A stretch of 64,000 bases of DNA, from positions 124,001 to 188,000 of the forward strand of contig CAYUZU010000008.1 of assembly GCA_964448675.1 (NCBI GenBank), given 5' to 3'. The position numbers were made by a program, and so were the translations under genes. Below the pieces are notes generated by a model. That model had not been told where the DNA came from, searched no databases, and saw only the letters and a program-made list of their open reading frames with translations. Shown in pieces: positions 1 to 6,769 of this stretch. This DNA comes from CAYUZU01 sp964448675. GTDB lineage: Bacteria > Planctomycetota > Phycisphaerae > UBA1845 > Fen-1342. The stretch's first letter is position 1. Every line of letters begins with the position of its first letter.

Positions 1-2
1 TC

Positions 3-818
3 GACAAGACGCGGGGGGTCGGGGCCTACCTGAAGGAGTGCCGACCTACGGCGGTCAACCTCGCCTGGGCGGTGGACCGTGTGACGGCGCTGGCTGAAGC
101 GCAGGAATCGCCCGCCGGCGGCCCGATCTGGGAGGCGATGCTCGCCGAGGCGCACCGGATGGCGGTCGAGGATGCCGAGATCTGCCGCCAGATCGGCGTG
201 GCCGGGGCCGACCTGGTGCCGGAGGGTGGCGGCGTGCTGACGCACTGCAATGCCGGAGCGCTGGCGACTGTGGCGTGGGGGACGGCGTTGTCGGTGATGT
301 ATGTTGCACACCAGCAGGGCCGGCGCTTCCAGGTCTATGCGGACGAGACCCGACCCTTGCTGCAGGGCGCGCGGCTGACCTCATTCGAGTTGCATGCGGC
401 GGGGCTGGACGTGACGGTGCTGTGTGACGGCGCCGCGGCGAGCCTGATGCAGGCCGGCCGGGTGCAACTGGTGGTCACCGGGGCCGATCGCATTGCGGCC
501 AACGGCGACGTGGCGAACAAGATCGGGACCTACAGTGTGGCGCTGGCCGCCAGGCATCATGGCGTGCCGTTCTACGTGGCGGCGCCGCGCAGCACGTTTG
601 ACCTGGGTCTGCCATCCGGCGCCGACATTCCCATCGAACAGCGGCCGGCGGACGAGGTTCGGGGCGGCTTCGGACGGGTAACGGTGCCGGAGGGCGTGGC
701 CTGTTACAACCCGGCGTTCGACGTGACGCCGGCGTCGCTGGTTACGGGCATCGTGACGGAGCGCGGCATTGTGAAACCGGTCACGGCCGCTACGATCGAG
801 CGGATTTTCGCGGGTTGA
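3..818 (+). CDS. mtnA: S-methyl-5-thioribose-1-phosphate isomerase, 5' end cut by window edge
   Basis: This enzyme converts methylthioribose-1-phosphate to methylthioribulose-1-phosphate in the cytoplasmic methionine salvage pathway. The reading frame is already open at base 3 and begins with the family motif RPTAVNLAWAVDR, so about 80 N-terminal residues lie outside the window. Further landmarks are LTHCNAG, which carries the catalytic cysteine, YADETRP, and GADRIAANGDVANKIGTY, which carries the catalytic aspartate. The C-terminus is complete and the stop is TGA. The eIF2B-alpha-like relatives lack this combination of motifs, so the assignment is firm. A candidate promoter for the next unit starts only four bases after the stop. 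Confidence 0.93.
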   Translation, partial: DKTRGVGAYLKECRPTAVNLAWAVDRVTALAEAQESPAGGPIWEAMLAEAHRMAVEDAEICRQIGVAGADLVPEGGGVLTHCNAGALATVAWGTALSVMYVAHQQGRRFQVYADETRPLLQGARLTSFELHAAGLDVTVLCDGAAASLMQAGRVQLVVTGADRIAANGDVANKIGTYSVALAARHHGVPFYVAAPRSTFDLGLPSGADIPIEQRPADEVRGGFGRVTVPEGVACYNPAFDVTPASLVTGIVTERGIVKPVTAATIERIFAG

Positions 819-821
819 TTC

Positions 822-849
822 TTGCAGCGGCCCTCCTCGGGCCTACACT
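822..849 (+). promoter_or_regulatory. Candidate sigma-70 promoter for the small-peptide array
   Basis: TTGCAG and TACACT are separated by 16 bases immediately after mtnA. The same -10 hexamer TACACT occurs upstream of sucC and of the second amphi-Trp gene. Transcription would start near 856, giving a leader of about 180 bases before the first small gene. The call rests on pattern only. Confidence 0.4.
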
Positions 850-1037
850 GGGTCGTTGGTATTGGCGGCGCGGTTGAGCATGCAGCGTTGCATCCCCCAT
901 TGGTAGGGCGGGTTGCGCGCGGGCCGCTGAGTTTGTTCCGTATGTGCTAAGACGCTGATGGCGCGCCGTGGTGCGCCGGCGAACATGGATGTCCGTTCCG
1001 TTCTTTGCAGCGACGGCGCCAGAAAAGGAGTCGCGTA

Positions 1038-1169
1038 ATGAGAAGAAGCTGGCTTTGGTGCAAGAGCACGGCCCTGGTCCTGACGGGGACTGCGCTGGGG
1101 CTGGGCTTTGATGGCGGGTGCCTGGCTGCGACGATGCAGCGCGTGCTGGTCGCCGCCGCACTGGACTGA
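1038..1169 (+). CDS. Small signal-peptide/lipoprotein-like protein, 43 aa (array member 1)
   Basis: No known family is recognised. The ATG follows AAAAGGAG at a good distance. The peptide has a basic start (MRRSW), a hydrophobic stretch rich in Leu, Ala and Gly, then FDGGCLAA, a lipobox-like Cys context, and a short hydrophobic tail. It opens a run of four similar tiny genes that all place one cysteine just after a hydrophobic segment. The peptide may be a minimal lipoprotein or a membrane peptide. Reality as a gene is supported mainly by the repeated arrangement and the ribosome site. Confidence 0.55.
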   Translation: MRRSWLWCKSTALVLTGTALGLGFDGGCLAATMQRVLVAAALD

Positions 1170-1216
1170 GGTCGACGCGTCATGCGCGTGAAAGACAGGT
1201 TTTCTGGAGAAACACC

Positions 1217-1348
1217 ATGAAGTTCCGTGTGAAGGCCACGTTGTTCGCGCTGAGCGCCGGCATGATCGCCCTCAACACCGGCACGTGCATCTTCCGGTGG
1301 CTGGGCGATTTTGTTGGTGACACCATCTGGCTGCGCAACATCGACTAA
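1217..1348 (+). CDS. Small signal-peptide/lipoprotein-like protein, 43 aa (array member 2)
   Basis: The ATG at 1217 follows CTGGAGA. The same frame is open further upstream, but this start is the one with a ribosome site. The peptide begins MKFRVKATLFALSAG, then reads NTGTCIFRWLG and ends in WLRNID. It shares with its neighbours a charged start, one hydrophobic segment, a single Cys around residue 26 and an aromatic-rich tail. Its function is unknown. It probably lies on the same transcript as members 1, 3 and 4. Confidence 0.6.
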   Translation: MKFRVKATLFALSAGMIALNTGTCIFRWLGDFVGDTIWLRNID

Positions 1349-1438
1349 TGACAGGAATCGCCGGTACCGATCCGATGCGCGGCCACGCGGTGTCGGGTGA
1401 CCGGGCTGAAATGGTTCCGCTGACAGGAGATACCGAAG

Positions 1439-1603
1439 ATGACCAAGAAGTGGCTGACGCTGACACTGTTTGCCAGCGGCGCGACGTTGCTCAATGGCTG
1501 CCTCAGCGCGTTTTGGGACGGACTGTGGAACTCGGGCTGGCCGACCGACAATCCGGCCCTGAACCTGGGCATTGATATCGCCAACGAGATCGTGTTCGGC
1601 TAG
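1439..1603 (+). CDS. Small lipoprotein-like protein, 54 aa (array member 3)
   Basis: The ATG at 1439 is preceded by GACAGGAGA, a block that recurs before member 4. The peptide starts MTKKWLTLTLFASGATLLNG and then has CLSAF, so the Cys at about residue 21 sits in a plausible lipobox (L-N-G-C). The tail is rich in Trp, Asn and Asp and ends IANEIVFG. Function is unknown. This is the most convincing lipoprotein of the first four. Confidence 0.65.
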   Translation: MTKKWLTLTLFASGATLLNGCLSAFWDGLWNSGWPTDNPALNLGIDIANEIVFG

Positions 1604-1636
1604 CGGACGTCGGCCCGCGGTGACAGGAGAGCGACG

Positions 1637-1762
1637 ATGCTGAAGCGTAAAGCCTTTTGGCTGCTGGTGTTGGCGAGCGGGGGGGTCATGCGGTTGGGGC
1701 TGGACTGTTTCCCGGAGCCGGATATCGCGCTCGACCTGCTCAACTTCAACCTGAGTCTGTGA
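1637..1762 (+). CDS. Small signal-peptide-like protein, 41 aa (array member 4)
   Basis: The ATG at 1637 follows GACAGGAGA with a 6-base spacing. The peptide has a basic start (MLKRKAF), a hydrophobic segment, then RLGLDCFPEPDIALDLLNF. The single Cys again follows the hydrophobic segment, though L-D-C is a poor lipobox. An intrinsic terminator begins 38 bases after the stop, so this gene closes the first unit of the array. Confidence 0.6.
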   Translation: MLKRKAFWLLVLASGGVMRLGLDCFPEPDIALDLLNFNLSL

Positions 1763-1800
1763 TATCGCCTAAAGCACGCGGACGTCGTGCACCGATCATG

Positions 1801-1852
1801 AAACGCCGCCGGGCCGCCTCACATCGCCGGGGTCGGCCCGGCGTTTTTCTTT
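1801..1852 (+). terminator. Rho-independent terminator after array members 1-4
   Basis: A GC-rich stem pairs AACG-CCGGGCCG with CGGCCCGG-CGTT, with a 3-base CCG bulge on the left arm. It is followed directly by TTTTTCTTT. The placement fits termination of the transcript carrying the first four small genes. Confidence 0.8.
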
Positions 1853-1874
1853 GCTGGCGGGCCCTGAGGCGGGG

Positions 1875-1903
1875 TTGAGGGGCAAGCAGGGGGCTCGTAT
1901 ACT
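1875..1903 (+). promoter_or_regulatory. Strong candidate sigma-70 promoter for array members 5-6
   Basis: TTGAGG and TATACT are separated by exactly 17 bases. The site lies between the terminator and the next small gene, 48 bases upstream of its ATG. A short hairpin (GTTCCG with CGGAAC) lies in the predicted leader. Confidence 0.65.
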
Positions 1904-1950
1904 TCACCGGTTCCGTCGCGCGGAACGAGTCCGACCCAGGAGTATGCTCA

Positions 1951-2184
1951 ATGTCGACGAAACGCAGAATCAGGTCATGGGCTGTGATGGTGGTCCTCAG
2001 TGCGGGCATGGTGTTCCAGATGTTGCCGAGTGGCTGTCTTGATTACGCATTGATTCAGTCGATTTCGGCGTTCGACATCTGCTCCGTGGTGAACTGCACA
2101 GGCGGGCAGTACTTCGACTTCTGCAGCCCGGTGCCCATGTTTGAGGACTGCCCGAACTTCGAGGCGACCACGACCGAACCGTAA
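1951..2184 (+). CDS. Small Cys-rich lipoprotein-like protein, 77 aa (array member 5)
   Basis: The ATG follows CCAGGAG at 8 bases. The protein starts MSTKRRIRSWAVMVVLSAG, continues through a hydrophobic segment to LPSGCLDYALIQ, a reasonable lipobox, and then has an acidic, Cys-rich tail containing FDICSVVNC, YFDFC and FEDCP. The extra cysteines set it apart from members 1-4 and suggest an exported, disulphide-bonded peptide. No family is recognised. Confidence 0.7.
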   Translation: MSTKRRIRSWAVMVVLSAGMVFQMLPSGCLDYALIQSISAFDICSVVNCTGGQYFDFCSPVPMFEDCPNFEATTTEP

Positions 2185-2204
2185 GTACCTTGGAGAGTGC
2201 GCTC

Positions 2205-2501
2205 ATGTATCGTTCCAACCGTTGCCTTCGTTACGCCGCTCTGGTGGTCACGCTCGGAACCTGCTTCCAGTTGGGCAGTTGCATCGGCGGGGCGACCCGC
2301 TACGTCGCCAACTTCAACCCCTGCGGCACGATTCTGAATTGCGATCCCACGCTGTACGACGCAGAAGCCGCCGCCTATCGCTTCATTACGTCGGGCTACG
2401 AGGGCCCGGGCGTCGATCCTGACATCGACCCGGCCTGCACCTACCCGCCGTTCTGCGATGGCGATCCGTTCGCTCCGAACGCCGGTGGCACGGCGCCGTA
2501 G
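2205..2501 (+). CDS. Small Cys-rich lipoprotein-like protein, 98 aa (array member 6)
   Basis: The ATG at 2205 has CTTGGAGAG 8 bases upstream; a longer reading from 2190 would lack a ribosome site. The N-terminus MYRSNRCLRYAALVVTLG leads to FQLGSCIGGATRY, a lipobox-like Cys, followed by NPCGTILNCDP, CTYPPFC and a Gly/Ala/Pro tail. It resembles member 5 in layout and cysteine content, lies 20 bases after it and is followed by a terminator, so the two form one unit. Function is unknown. Confidence 0.7.
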   Translation: MYRSNRCLRYAALVVTLGTCFQLGSCIGGATRYVANFNPCGTILNCDPTLYDAEAAAYRFITSGYEGPGVDPDIDPACTYPPFCDGDPFAPNAGGTAP

Positions 2502-2557
2502 CCGCCGCGCGGAACGGATGGGTTGCGCCGCGCCGCGCAACGACCACAAGCCTGCTC

Positions 2558-2592
2558 ACGGGGCCGACCACGTGCCGGCCCCGTTTCGTTTC
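2558..2592 (+). terminator. Rho-independent terminator after array member 6
   Basis: A 9-bp perfect stem (ACGGGGCCG with CGGCCCCGT) closes a 9-base loop and runs into TTCGTTT. It lies between the last small gene and the convergent lipoprotein gene. Confidence 0.7.
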
Positions 2593-2663
2593 CCAATGCC
2601 CGAGCGCAGCAGGATCGCGCCGGTGCGACGGGCGCTGACATGGGGGCCTTTCGGTAGCCGAAC

Positions 2664-3767
2664 CTACTCCGGGGTGTTTTGCGGTTTGCCGACCGCCACG
2701 TACGTTTTGCCCCCGATCCGCAGGCGATCCTTCGCCCGCCGGTAAGAGAGTCTCGCCGGGAGTTGCAGGGAGGGCGGCTCGATGCGGGCTTCGCCGCCAT
2801 CGGCCAGCGGCACGCGGAGCACGCGGCCGCCGACGGCGGGTTCTTCGGCATCGTCCGCGCTGATCGTCAGCGTGTTGTCGCTGCCGACGGTGTAGGCGTA
2901 CTGGCTGTCGGTGCGGATCTCGCCGTCGCGGCCCCACCAGCGTACCACCTCGAGCACGCCGTTGGTGCGAAACACGAGGACGGTTGCACCGTAGCCACCC
3001 TCGGCGAAATCGGCCGTGGGCTGGCCAGCGACCTGCTGCCAGACGCCGACAACCGCTCGCTTGGGATCGGTCGACGGCAGCGACAGCGCGTCGATCTGCT
3101 CGCGAGAGACCGCCACGGGCTCGGGGGCCTGCGGATAGGCGATCTGGGGACGATCGCTGCTCTCTTCCACCTCGGCGGGGATGATGGGCGTCGGGCGGCG
3201 CGGCGTGCCGGCGACACCTTCTTCAGTGGGGCCCGCGGCGACGGCGTCGGTGTCGGACGCATCGGCCGGCGGAGGGCTGGCGTCGGCCGCGGGTGGACCG
3301 GGGGCCGGGTCGGTGGGGGACTGGCCCGGCTGCATGACCGCGGTCTCGCGGCTGGCATCCGGGCTGGCGGCGTCGGTGGCTGCCGTCGTCGCGCTGCTGG
3401 CCGACCCGCTGTCGCGGCCGTCGCCCGTGCGCGTACCGTCGGTTTGGCCGGTGCCGGGCTGACCGGGGGTGGCGGTGCCACGGCCCGCGGCACCGTCGTT
3501 CGGATGGGCGGTCGGGGCTGCGCCGCCTGTCTGCCCCGCGGCGCCGGTTTGTGCCTGCGCGCGTTGCCGCCGGACGGCCGCGCGTTGAGCGCGGAGGCTG
3601 CGGCGCCGATCGGCGTCGGGTGTCGCTTTCGCCGCAGGCGCGGGGTCGGGTTTGCGGGCGGACGGAGACGCGGCGGGATCCGGCTGAGGCGACTGGCAGC
3701 CGGTGAGCAGGACGCCACAAGTCAGGGCTGCAAGCAGCAGGACTGTTGAGCCGAGCGCGGAGCGCAT
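2664..3767 (-). CDS. Lipoprotein with long Pro/Ala/Thr-rich linker and C-terminal beta domain, 367 aa
   Basis: The chosen ATG at 3767 has GGAGG 6-7 bases upstream; the longer open frame lacks one. Residues 1-25 form a lipoprotein signal with lipobox LLTGC. Residues of about 26-215 are low-complexity (Pro, Ala, Thr, Gly, Asp, Arg) and probably span the periplasm or an envelope layer. The remaining C-terminal domain, from about DPKRAVVGVWQQ to the end, alternates hydrophobic and polar residues (LVFRTNGVLEVVRWWG, TLTISADD), as small lipocalin-like beta folds do. No specific family is recognised and the function is unknown. It is convergent with the small-peptide array. Confidence 0.75.
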   Translation of the reverse strand: MRSALGSTVLLLAALTCGVLLTGCQSPQPDPAASPSARKPDPAPAAKATPDADRRRSLRAQRAAVRRQRAQAQTGAAGQTGGAAPTAHPNDGAAGRGTATPGQPGTGQTDGTRTGDGRDSGSASSATTAATDAASPDASRETAVMQPGQSPTDPAPGPPAADASPPPADASDTDAVAAGPTEEGVAGTPRRPTPIIPAEVEESSDRPQIAYPQAPEPVAVSREQIDALSLPSTDPKRAVVGVWQQVAGQPTADFAEGGYGATVLVFRTNGVLEVVRWWGRDGEIRTDSQYAYTVGSDNTLTISADDAEEPAVGGRVLRVPLADGGEARIEPPSLQLPARLSYRRAKDRLRIGGKTYVAVGKPQNTPE

Positions 3768-3915
3768 CACATTCCTCCCGTAGCGGTGCGTGCGAACCGG
3801 TTTGCTGATGGCCGCGGCGCTGTCGGGGGCAGCGCAGGTCCATTGATCCGGGCTCGTGCGTCGCGTACGGCTCACACGACTGCCCGTTTCATTCGCTATT
3901 CGCTACGCGCGACGC

Positions 3916-6078
3916 CTAGTGAATCCCGTGCAGCAGCGGCTTCAGCACGCGGATCAGCAGCAGCATGATCACGGTTGCGATCAGGCCGAGCACACCGAAG
4001 ATCATGAAATACTCGCCCGGGGTCATCGTCCCCCAGTAGCCACCGACGTAGTGCGCCAGGAAGTTCGACACGGCGCCGGTGGTGAAGAACCAGAAGCCCA
4101 TGAACAGGCCGACGTACTTGGGCGGGGCGGCCTTGGTCACGAGGGACAGGCCGACCGGCGACAGGCAGAGCTCGCCGACGGTGATGACCAGGTAGAACGC
4201 CAGCAGCCAGGCGATGGAGACCTTCAGCACCGACGATTCCTGGTAGATCTCGGTGACCGCGTCGCGGAAACGGGGGTCGGCGCCGGCGGCGCGGAGCTGG
4301 GCCTCGTCCTTGGCGGACAGCGTTGCGGTGACGCGGATGGTGCGCGTGTCGGCATCCCAGAAGGCGACCTGCGTTTCTTCCGTGCCTTCGGTTTGTGTGG
4401 GCAGCCCAGCGAGGAACTGCACCTCGCCGGCCTCGGGGGGGACCTTGGCGGTGACTTCCCAGGTGGCATCGCGCGGCATCTCGCCGGCCTGTTTGGCGAC
4501 GCGGACCTCCTCGGCGCGGGTTTCGATGCGCTCGAGCAGATCGTCGATGGTCTGTTCATAGGTTTCGTTGCTGGTCGCGCCGAGGACGCGCATCCAGTCG
4601 AGGTCGGTCAGCACGCCGTTCATGACGAGCGTGTTGTCGTCGTAGCGCAGGCGGGTCGCGCCGAAGTAGACCGGTTCCTGGCGCAGGACACGGACGTACC
4701 CGTCTTCGTCGATCACAGCCGGGAGTACTTCCGGCTCGCCGACTTCCGGATCGGACGTGGGATAGGCAACGACGTGGATCTCCTTCCCGGGCACGTCTTC
4801 CTCCACGAGCTCGTAGACATGCCCTTCAGGATCCGTGAGGAGCTGCTGCGGCAGCTCGGCCAGCGGCGCAGAGGACTTCTGATTTTCCGCCTGCGCCGCC
4901 ATCAGCATGATGCCGTAGGCGCACGAGAGGAAGAACACGCCGAACATCATCTTCACCGGGGTCGACGGTTGCCGGCCGCGCTTTTCGAGGAACTGCCAGA
5001 ACCATGCGAACACGGCGGCGAGTGTGATGATGAAGAACGGGTTGATCGACTGCGTCATCTCCGCGGTCATCTGGAAGTTGCCCAGGCCGCCACCACCTGC
5101 GGCCGGCGCGACATCGCCGCCGGTGACCGGGGCGGGTGTGCGATCGGCAACGGTCGCCTCGGGCGCGACGCCCTGGAACACGAAGAGGTTGGTGTGCTTG
5201 TCGGCCCAGAGGTTCATGACGTTGGCGGCCTGCTCGAAGCCGACCCAGAACAGGATCGCGAACACGCAGATCACGACCAGCACCATGCTGCGGTCGAAGT
5301 AGATCTTGGCCTGGCTTGGGGCATTGGGGTCGGGGATGCGGCCGGGCTCGGTCGGCGGCGCTGTCGGGCGCTGGGCTGCGGGCTCGTCGACGGCGGGCGC
5401 GCCGGTCTCGGTTGGTGCTGCGGGCGTCGCGCTGGCTTCCTCTTCGCCCTCGGCAGCGGCTTCTTCGGCCGCGATCTGCTTCTCGCGGCGCACGACGGAG
5501 CCCATGCCGAGAATGTAGACGATCAGGCCAATGACCATGCCGACGCCGGCGGCGGCGAAGCCGTAATGGTAGTTGTAGTTCAGGCGGAGCCAGCCGCAAA
5601 CGAGCGGGCCGAGGAACGCGCCGAGATTGATGCCCATGTAGAAGATGGTGAAAGCGCTGTCGCGGCGTTCGTCCTTGGAGCGGTACAGCGCGCCGACCTG
5701 CGTCGAAATATTGGGCTTTAGAAAGCCGGTGCCGACCACCAGGCAGGCGAGGCCGGAATAGAAGAAGGGCAGTGGTTCGAACGCCAGCAGGAAGTGGCCG
5801 ATGGCGATGATCACGCCGCCGATGACGACGGCCCAGCGGGCGCCGGTGAGCTTGTCGGCAACGATGCCGCCGAGCACGGGCGTGGCATAGACGAGGCCGG
5901 CGTACCAGGCCATGACGGTCGAAGCTTCGCCCTGGCGCCAGAAGAGATAGTTCACCATGTAGAGGATGAGCAGGGCCTTCATGCCGTAGAAGCTGAAGCG
6001 CTCCCACATTTCCGCAAAGAACAGGGTGAACAGGCAGGTCGGATGTCCAAAGACTTCGCCGCTTCGGGACGTGGCCAC
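3916..6078 (-). CDS. POT/PTR2-family proton-coupled oligopeptide transporter with large insert, 720 aa
   Basis: This is a major-facilitator transporter importing di- and tripeptides with protons across the inner membrane. The family signatures are ERFSFYGMKALLILYMV in TM1, GGIVADKLTGARW, FYMGINLGAFLGP and ELCLSPVGLSLVTKAAP. The GTG start at 6078 has GGAGG 7 bases upstream; a longer frame runs into the tRNA gene and is rejected. Bacterial members usually have about 450-500 residues. Here a Glu/Ala/Pro-rich loop occupies residues of about 196-255, and a soluble domain of about 220 residues lies at 396-618 between transmembrane segments. Animal PepT1/PepT2 carry an extracellular domain in the same general place, between TM9 and TM10. 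Substrate is not deducible from sequence. Confidence 0.9.
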   Translation of the reverse strand: MATSRSGEVFGHPTCLFTLFFAEMWERFSFYGMKALLILYMVNYLFWRQGEASTVMAWYAGLVYATPVLGGIVADKLTGARWAVVIGGVIIAIGHFLLAFEPLPFFYSGLACLVVGTGFLKPNISTQVGALYRSKDERRDSAFTIFYMGINLGAFLGPLVCGWLRLNYNYHYGFAAAGVGMVIGLIVYILGMGSVVRREKQIAAEEAAAEGEEEASATPAAPTETGAPAVDEPAAQRPTAPPTEPGRIPDPNAPSQAKIYFDRSMVLVVICVFAILFWVGFEQAANVMNLWADKHTNLFVFQGVAPEATVADRTPAPVTGGDVAPAAGGGGLGNFQMTAEMTQSINPFFIITLAAVFAWFWQFLEKRGRQPSTPVKMMFGVFFLSCAYGIMLMAAQAENQKSSAPLAELPQQLLTDPEGHVYELVEEDVPGKEIHVVAYPTSDPEVGEPEVLPAVIDEDGYVRVLRQEPVYFGATRLRYDDNTLVMNGVLTDLDWMRVLGATSNETYEQTIDDLLERIETRAEEVRVAKQAGEMPRDATWEVTAKVPPEAGEVQFLAGLPTQTEGTEETQVAFWDADTRTIRVTATLSAKDEAQLRAAGADPRFRDAVTEIYQESSVLKVSIAWLLAFYLVITVGELCLSPVGLSLVTKAAPPKYVGLFMGFWFFTTGAVSNFLAHYVGGYWGTMTPGEYFMIFGVLGLIATVIMLLLIRVLKPLLHGIH

Positions 6079-6281
6079 GCTGGCGCCTCCTTCGACAGAC
6101 AGGGACTTGTGGCTAGCGGGTCGCGCTGGCCCGACCGCGCCGTCGGCGCAGCGCAGTTGTGGGCGCGCATCAGGGGGCGTAGCATAGCGGAAAGGGTGTC
6201 GCGGGACGAGGGCCCCGCGGTGGCGGTTATCGCGGACGTGGCCTTGCCGGCGCGGGATGGTGCCGCGGAGCGCATGGAAAA

Positions 6282-6353
6282 AGCCGATGGTGGGAGTCGA
6301 ACCCACAACCCCGGCTTTACGAAAGCCGTGCTCTGCCATTGAGCTACATCGGC
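6282..6353 (-). tRNA. tRNA-Thr (anticodon CGT)
   Basis: On the minus strand a complete cloverleaf reads: acceptor GCCGATG pairing with CATCGGC, D-arm GCTC/GAGC, anticodon stem CGGCT/AGCCG with loop TTCGTAA, and T-arm GTGGG/CCCAC with loop TTCGACT. The anticodon CGT reads ACG codons. No CCA is encoded. A run of T follows the 3' end and may terminate transcription. Confidence 0.95.
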
Positions 6354-6448
6354 ATGCGAGCGTGCCATAAGGGCACGGTGGAAAGCTTAGTTATGAATCG
6401 TCATAGAATCAAGGGGCCCGCGTTTGGAAGCGGAAAGGCCGGCGGGTG

Positions 6449-6484
6449 CGCGAAATTCCCCACTTCAGTGGGGGATTTGGCGCG
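6449..6484 (+). repeat. 11-bp inverted repeat with 4-base centre, upstream of a sigma-54 promoter
   Basis: The core 6453-6478 pairs AAATTCCCCAC with GTGGGGGATTT around TTCA, with one G-T pair, and GCGC/GCGC-type pairs extend it to 6449-6484. Its centre lies about 107 bases upstream of the predicted start of the sigma-54 promoter. That is the usual distance for an enhancer-binding activator site. It has no T-run, so it is not a standard terminator. Confidence 0.6.
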
Positions 6485-6546
6485 AACCTGGGGCAATTCT
6501 CGCAGGCGAATCGGGTCTCAGGCAACAAAAACCGGATTCTTCTGGC

Positions 6547-6562
6547 TGGCACGGCCCTTGCA
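6547..6562 (+). promoter_or_regulatory. Sigma-54 (-24/-12) promoter
   Basis: TGGCACG-N4-TTGCA matches the RpoN consensus at every conserved position, with the GG and GC doublets correctly spaced. Transcription should begin near 6573. Activation would require an ATP-dependent enhancer-binding protein; none is encoded in the window. Confidence 0.75.
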
Positions 6563-6572
6563 AGATAGAATA

Positions 6573-6662
6573 CCAAGAACGGAGCAGGCAATTACGCGAC
6601 GGCCTCCCTCCTCCCTTCGGCCCGAACACCCCGGTCGTCGCAGCCTGCTCCGCTTCTTTTTT
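6573..6662 (+). ncRNA. Candidate sigma-54-dependent small RNA of about 90 nt
   Basis: The predicted transcript folds into one long hairpin. The outer stem is 10 perfect pairs (6580-6589 with 6643-6652), then comes a small internal loop, then 9 more pairs (6596-6604 with 6633-6641, including one G-U). A 28-base apical loop begins TCCCTCCTCCC. The outer stem is followed by CTTCTTTTTTA, an intrinsic terminator tail. The C/U-rich loop is complementary to GGAGG-type ribosome sites, so binding to mRNA starts is plausible. An open frame crosses the area but resembles no protein. The RNA is inferred, not matched to a known family. The amidohydrolase starts 107 bases downstream. Confidence 0.6.
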
Positions 6663-6718
6663 ATCCCCGTCCTGAAGGCCTACCCCAAGACCCACGTTGT
6701 CCCCGTTGGTGTGTCATT

Positions 6719-6746
6719 TTGCGCGACCGCCTTAATGACCTGTAAT
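6719..6746 (+). promoter_or_regulatory. Candidate promoter for the amidohydrolase gene
   Basis: TTGCGC-N16-TGTAAT lies just upstream of the start codon and after the terminator of the small RNA. The -10 matches five of six consensus bases and the -35 is weak. The leader would be under 20 bases. Confidence 0.35.
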
Positions 6747-6769
6747 TACTCAACAATGCGGGTATACAA

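Noticed and set aside
3856..5721. Long frame antisense to the POT transporter.
   Set aside because: The minus strand encodes unmistakable transporter motifs; the plus frame has no recognisable domain.
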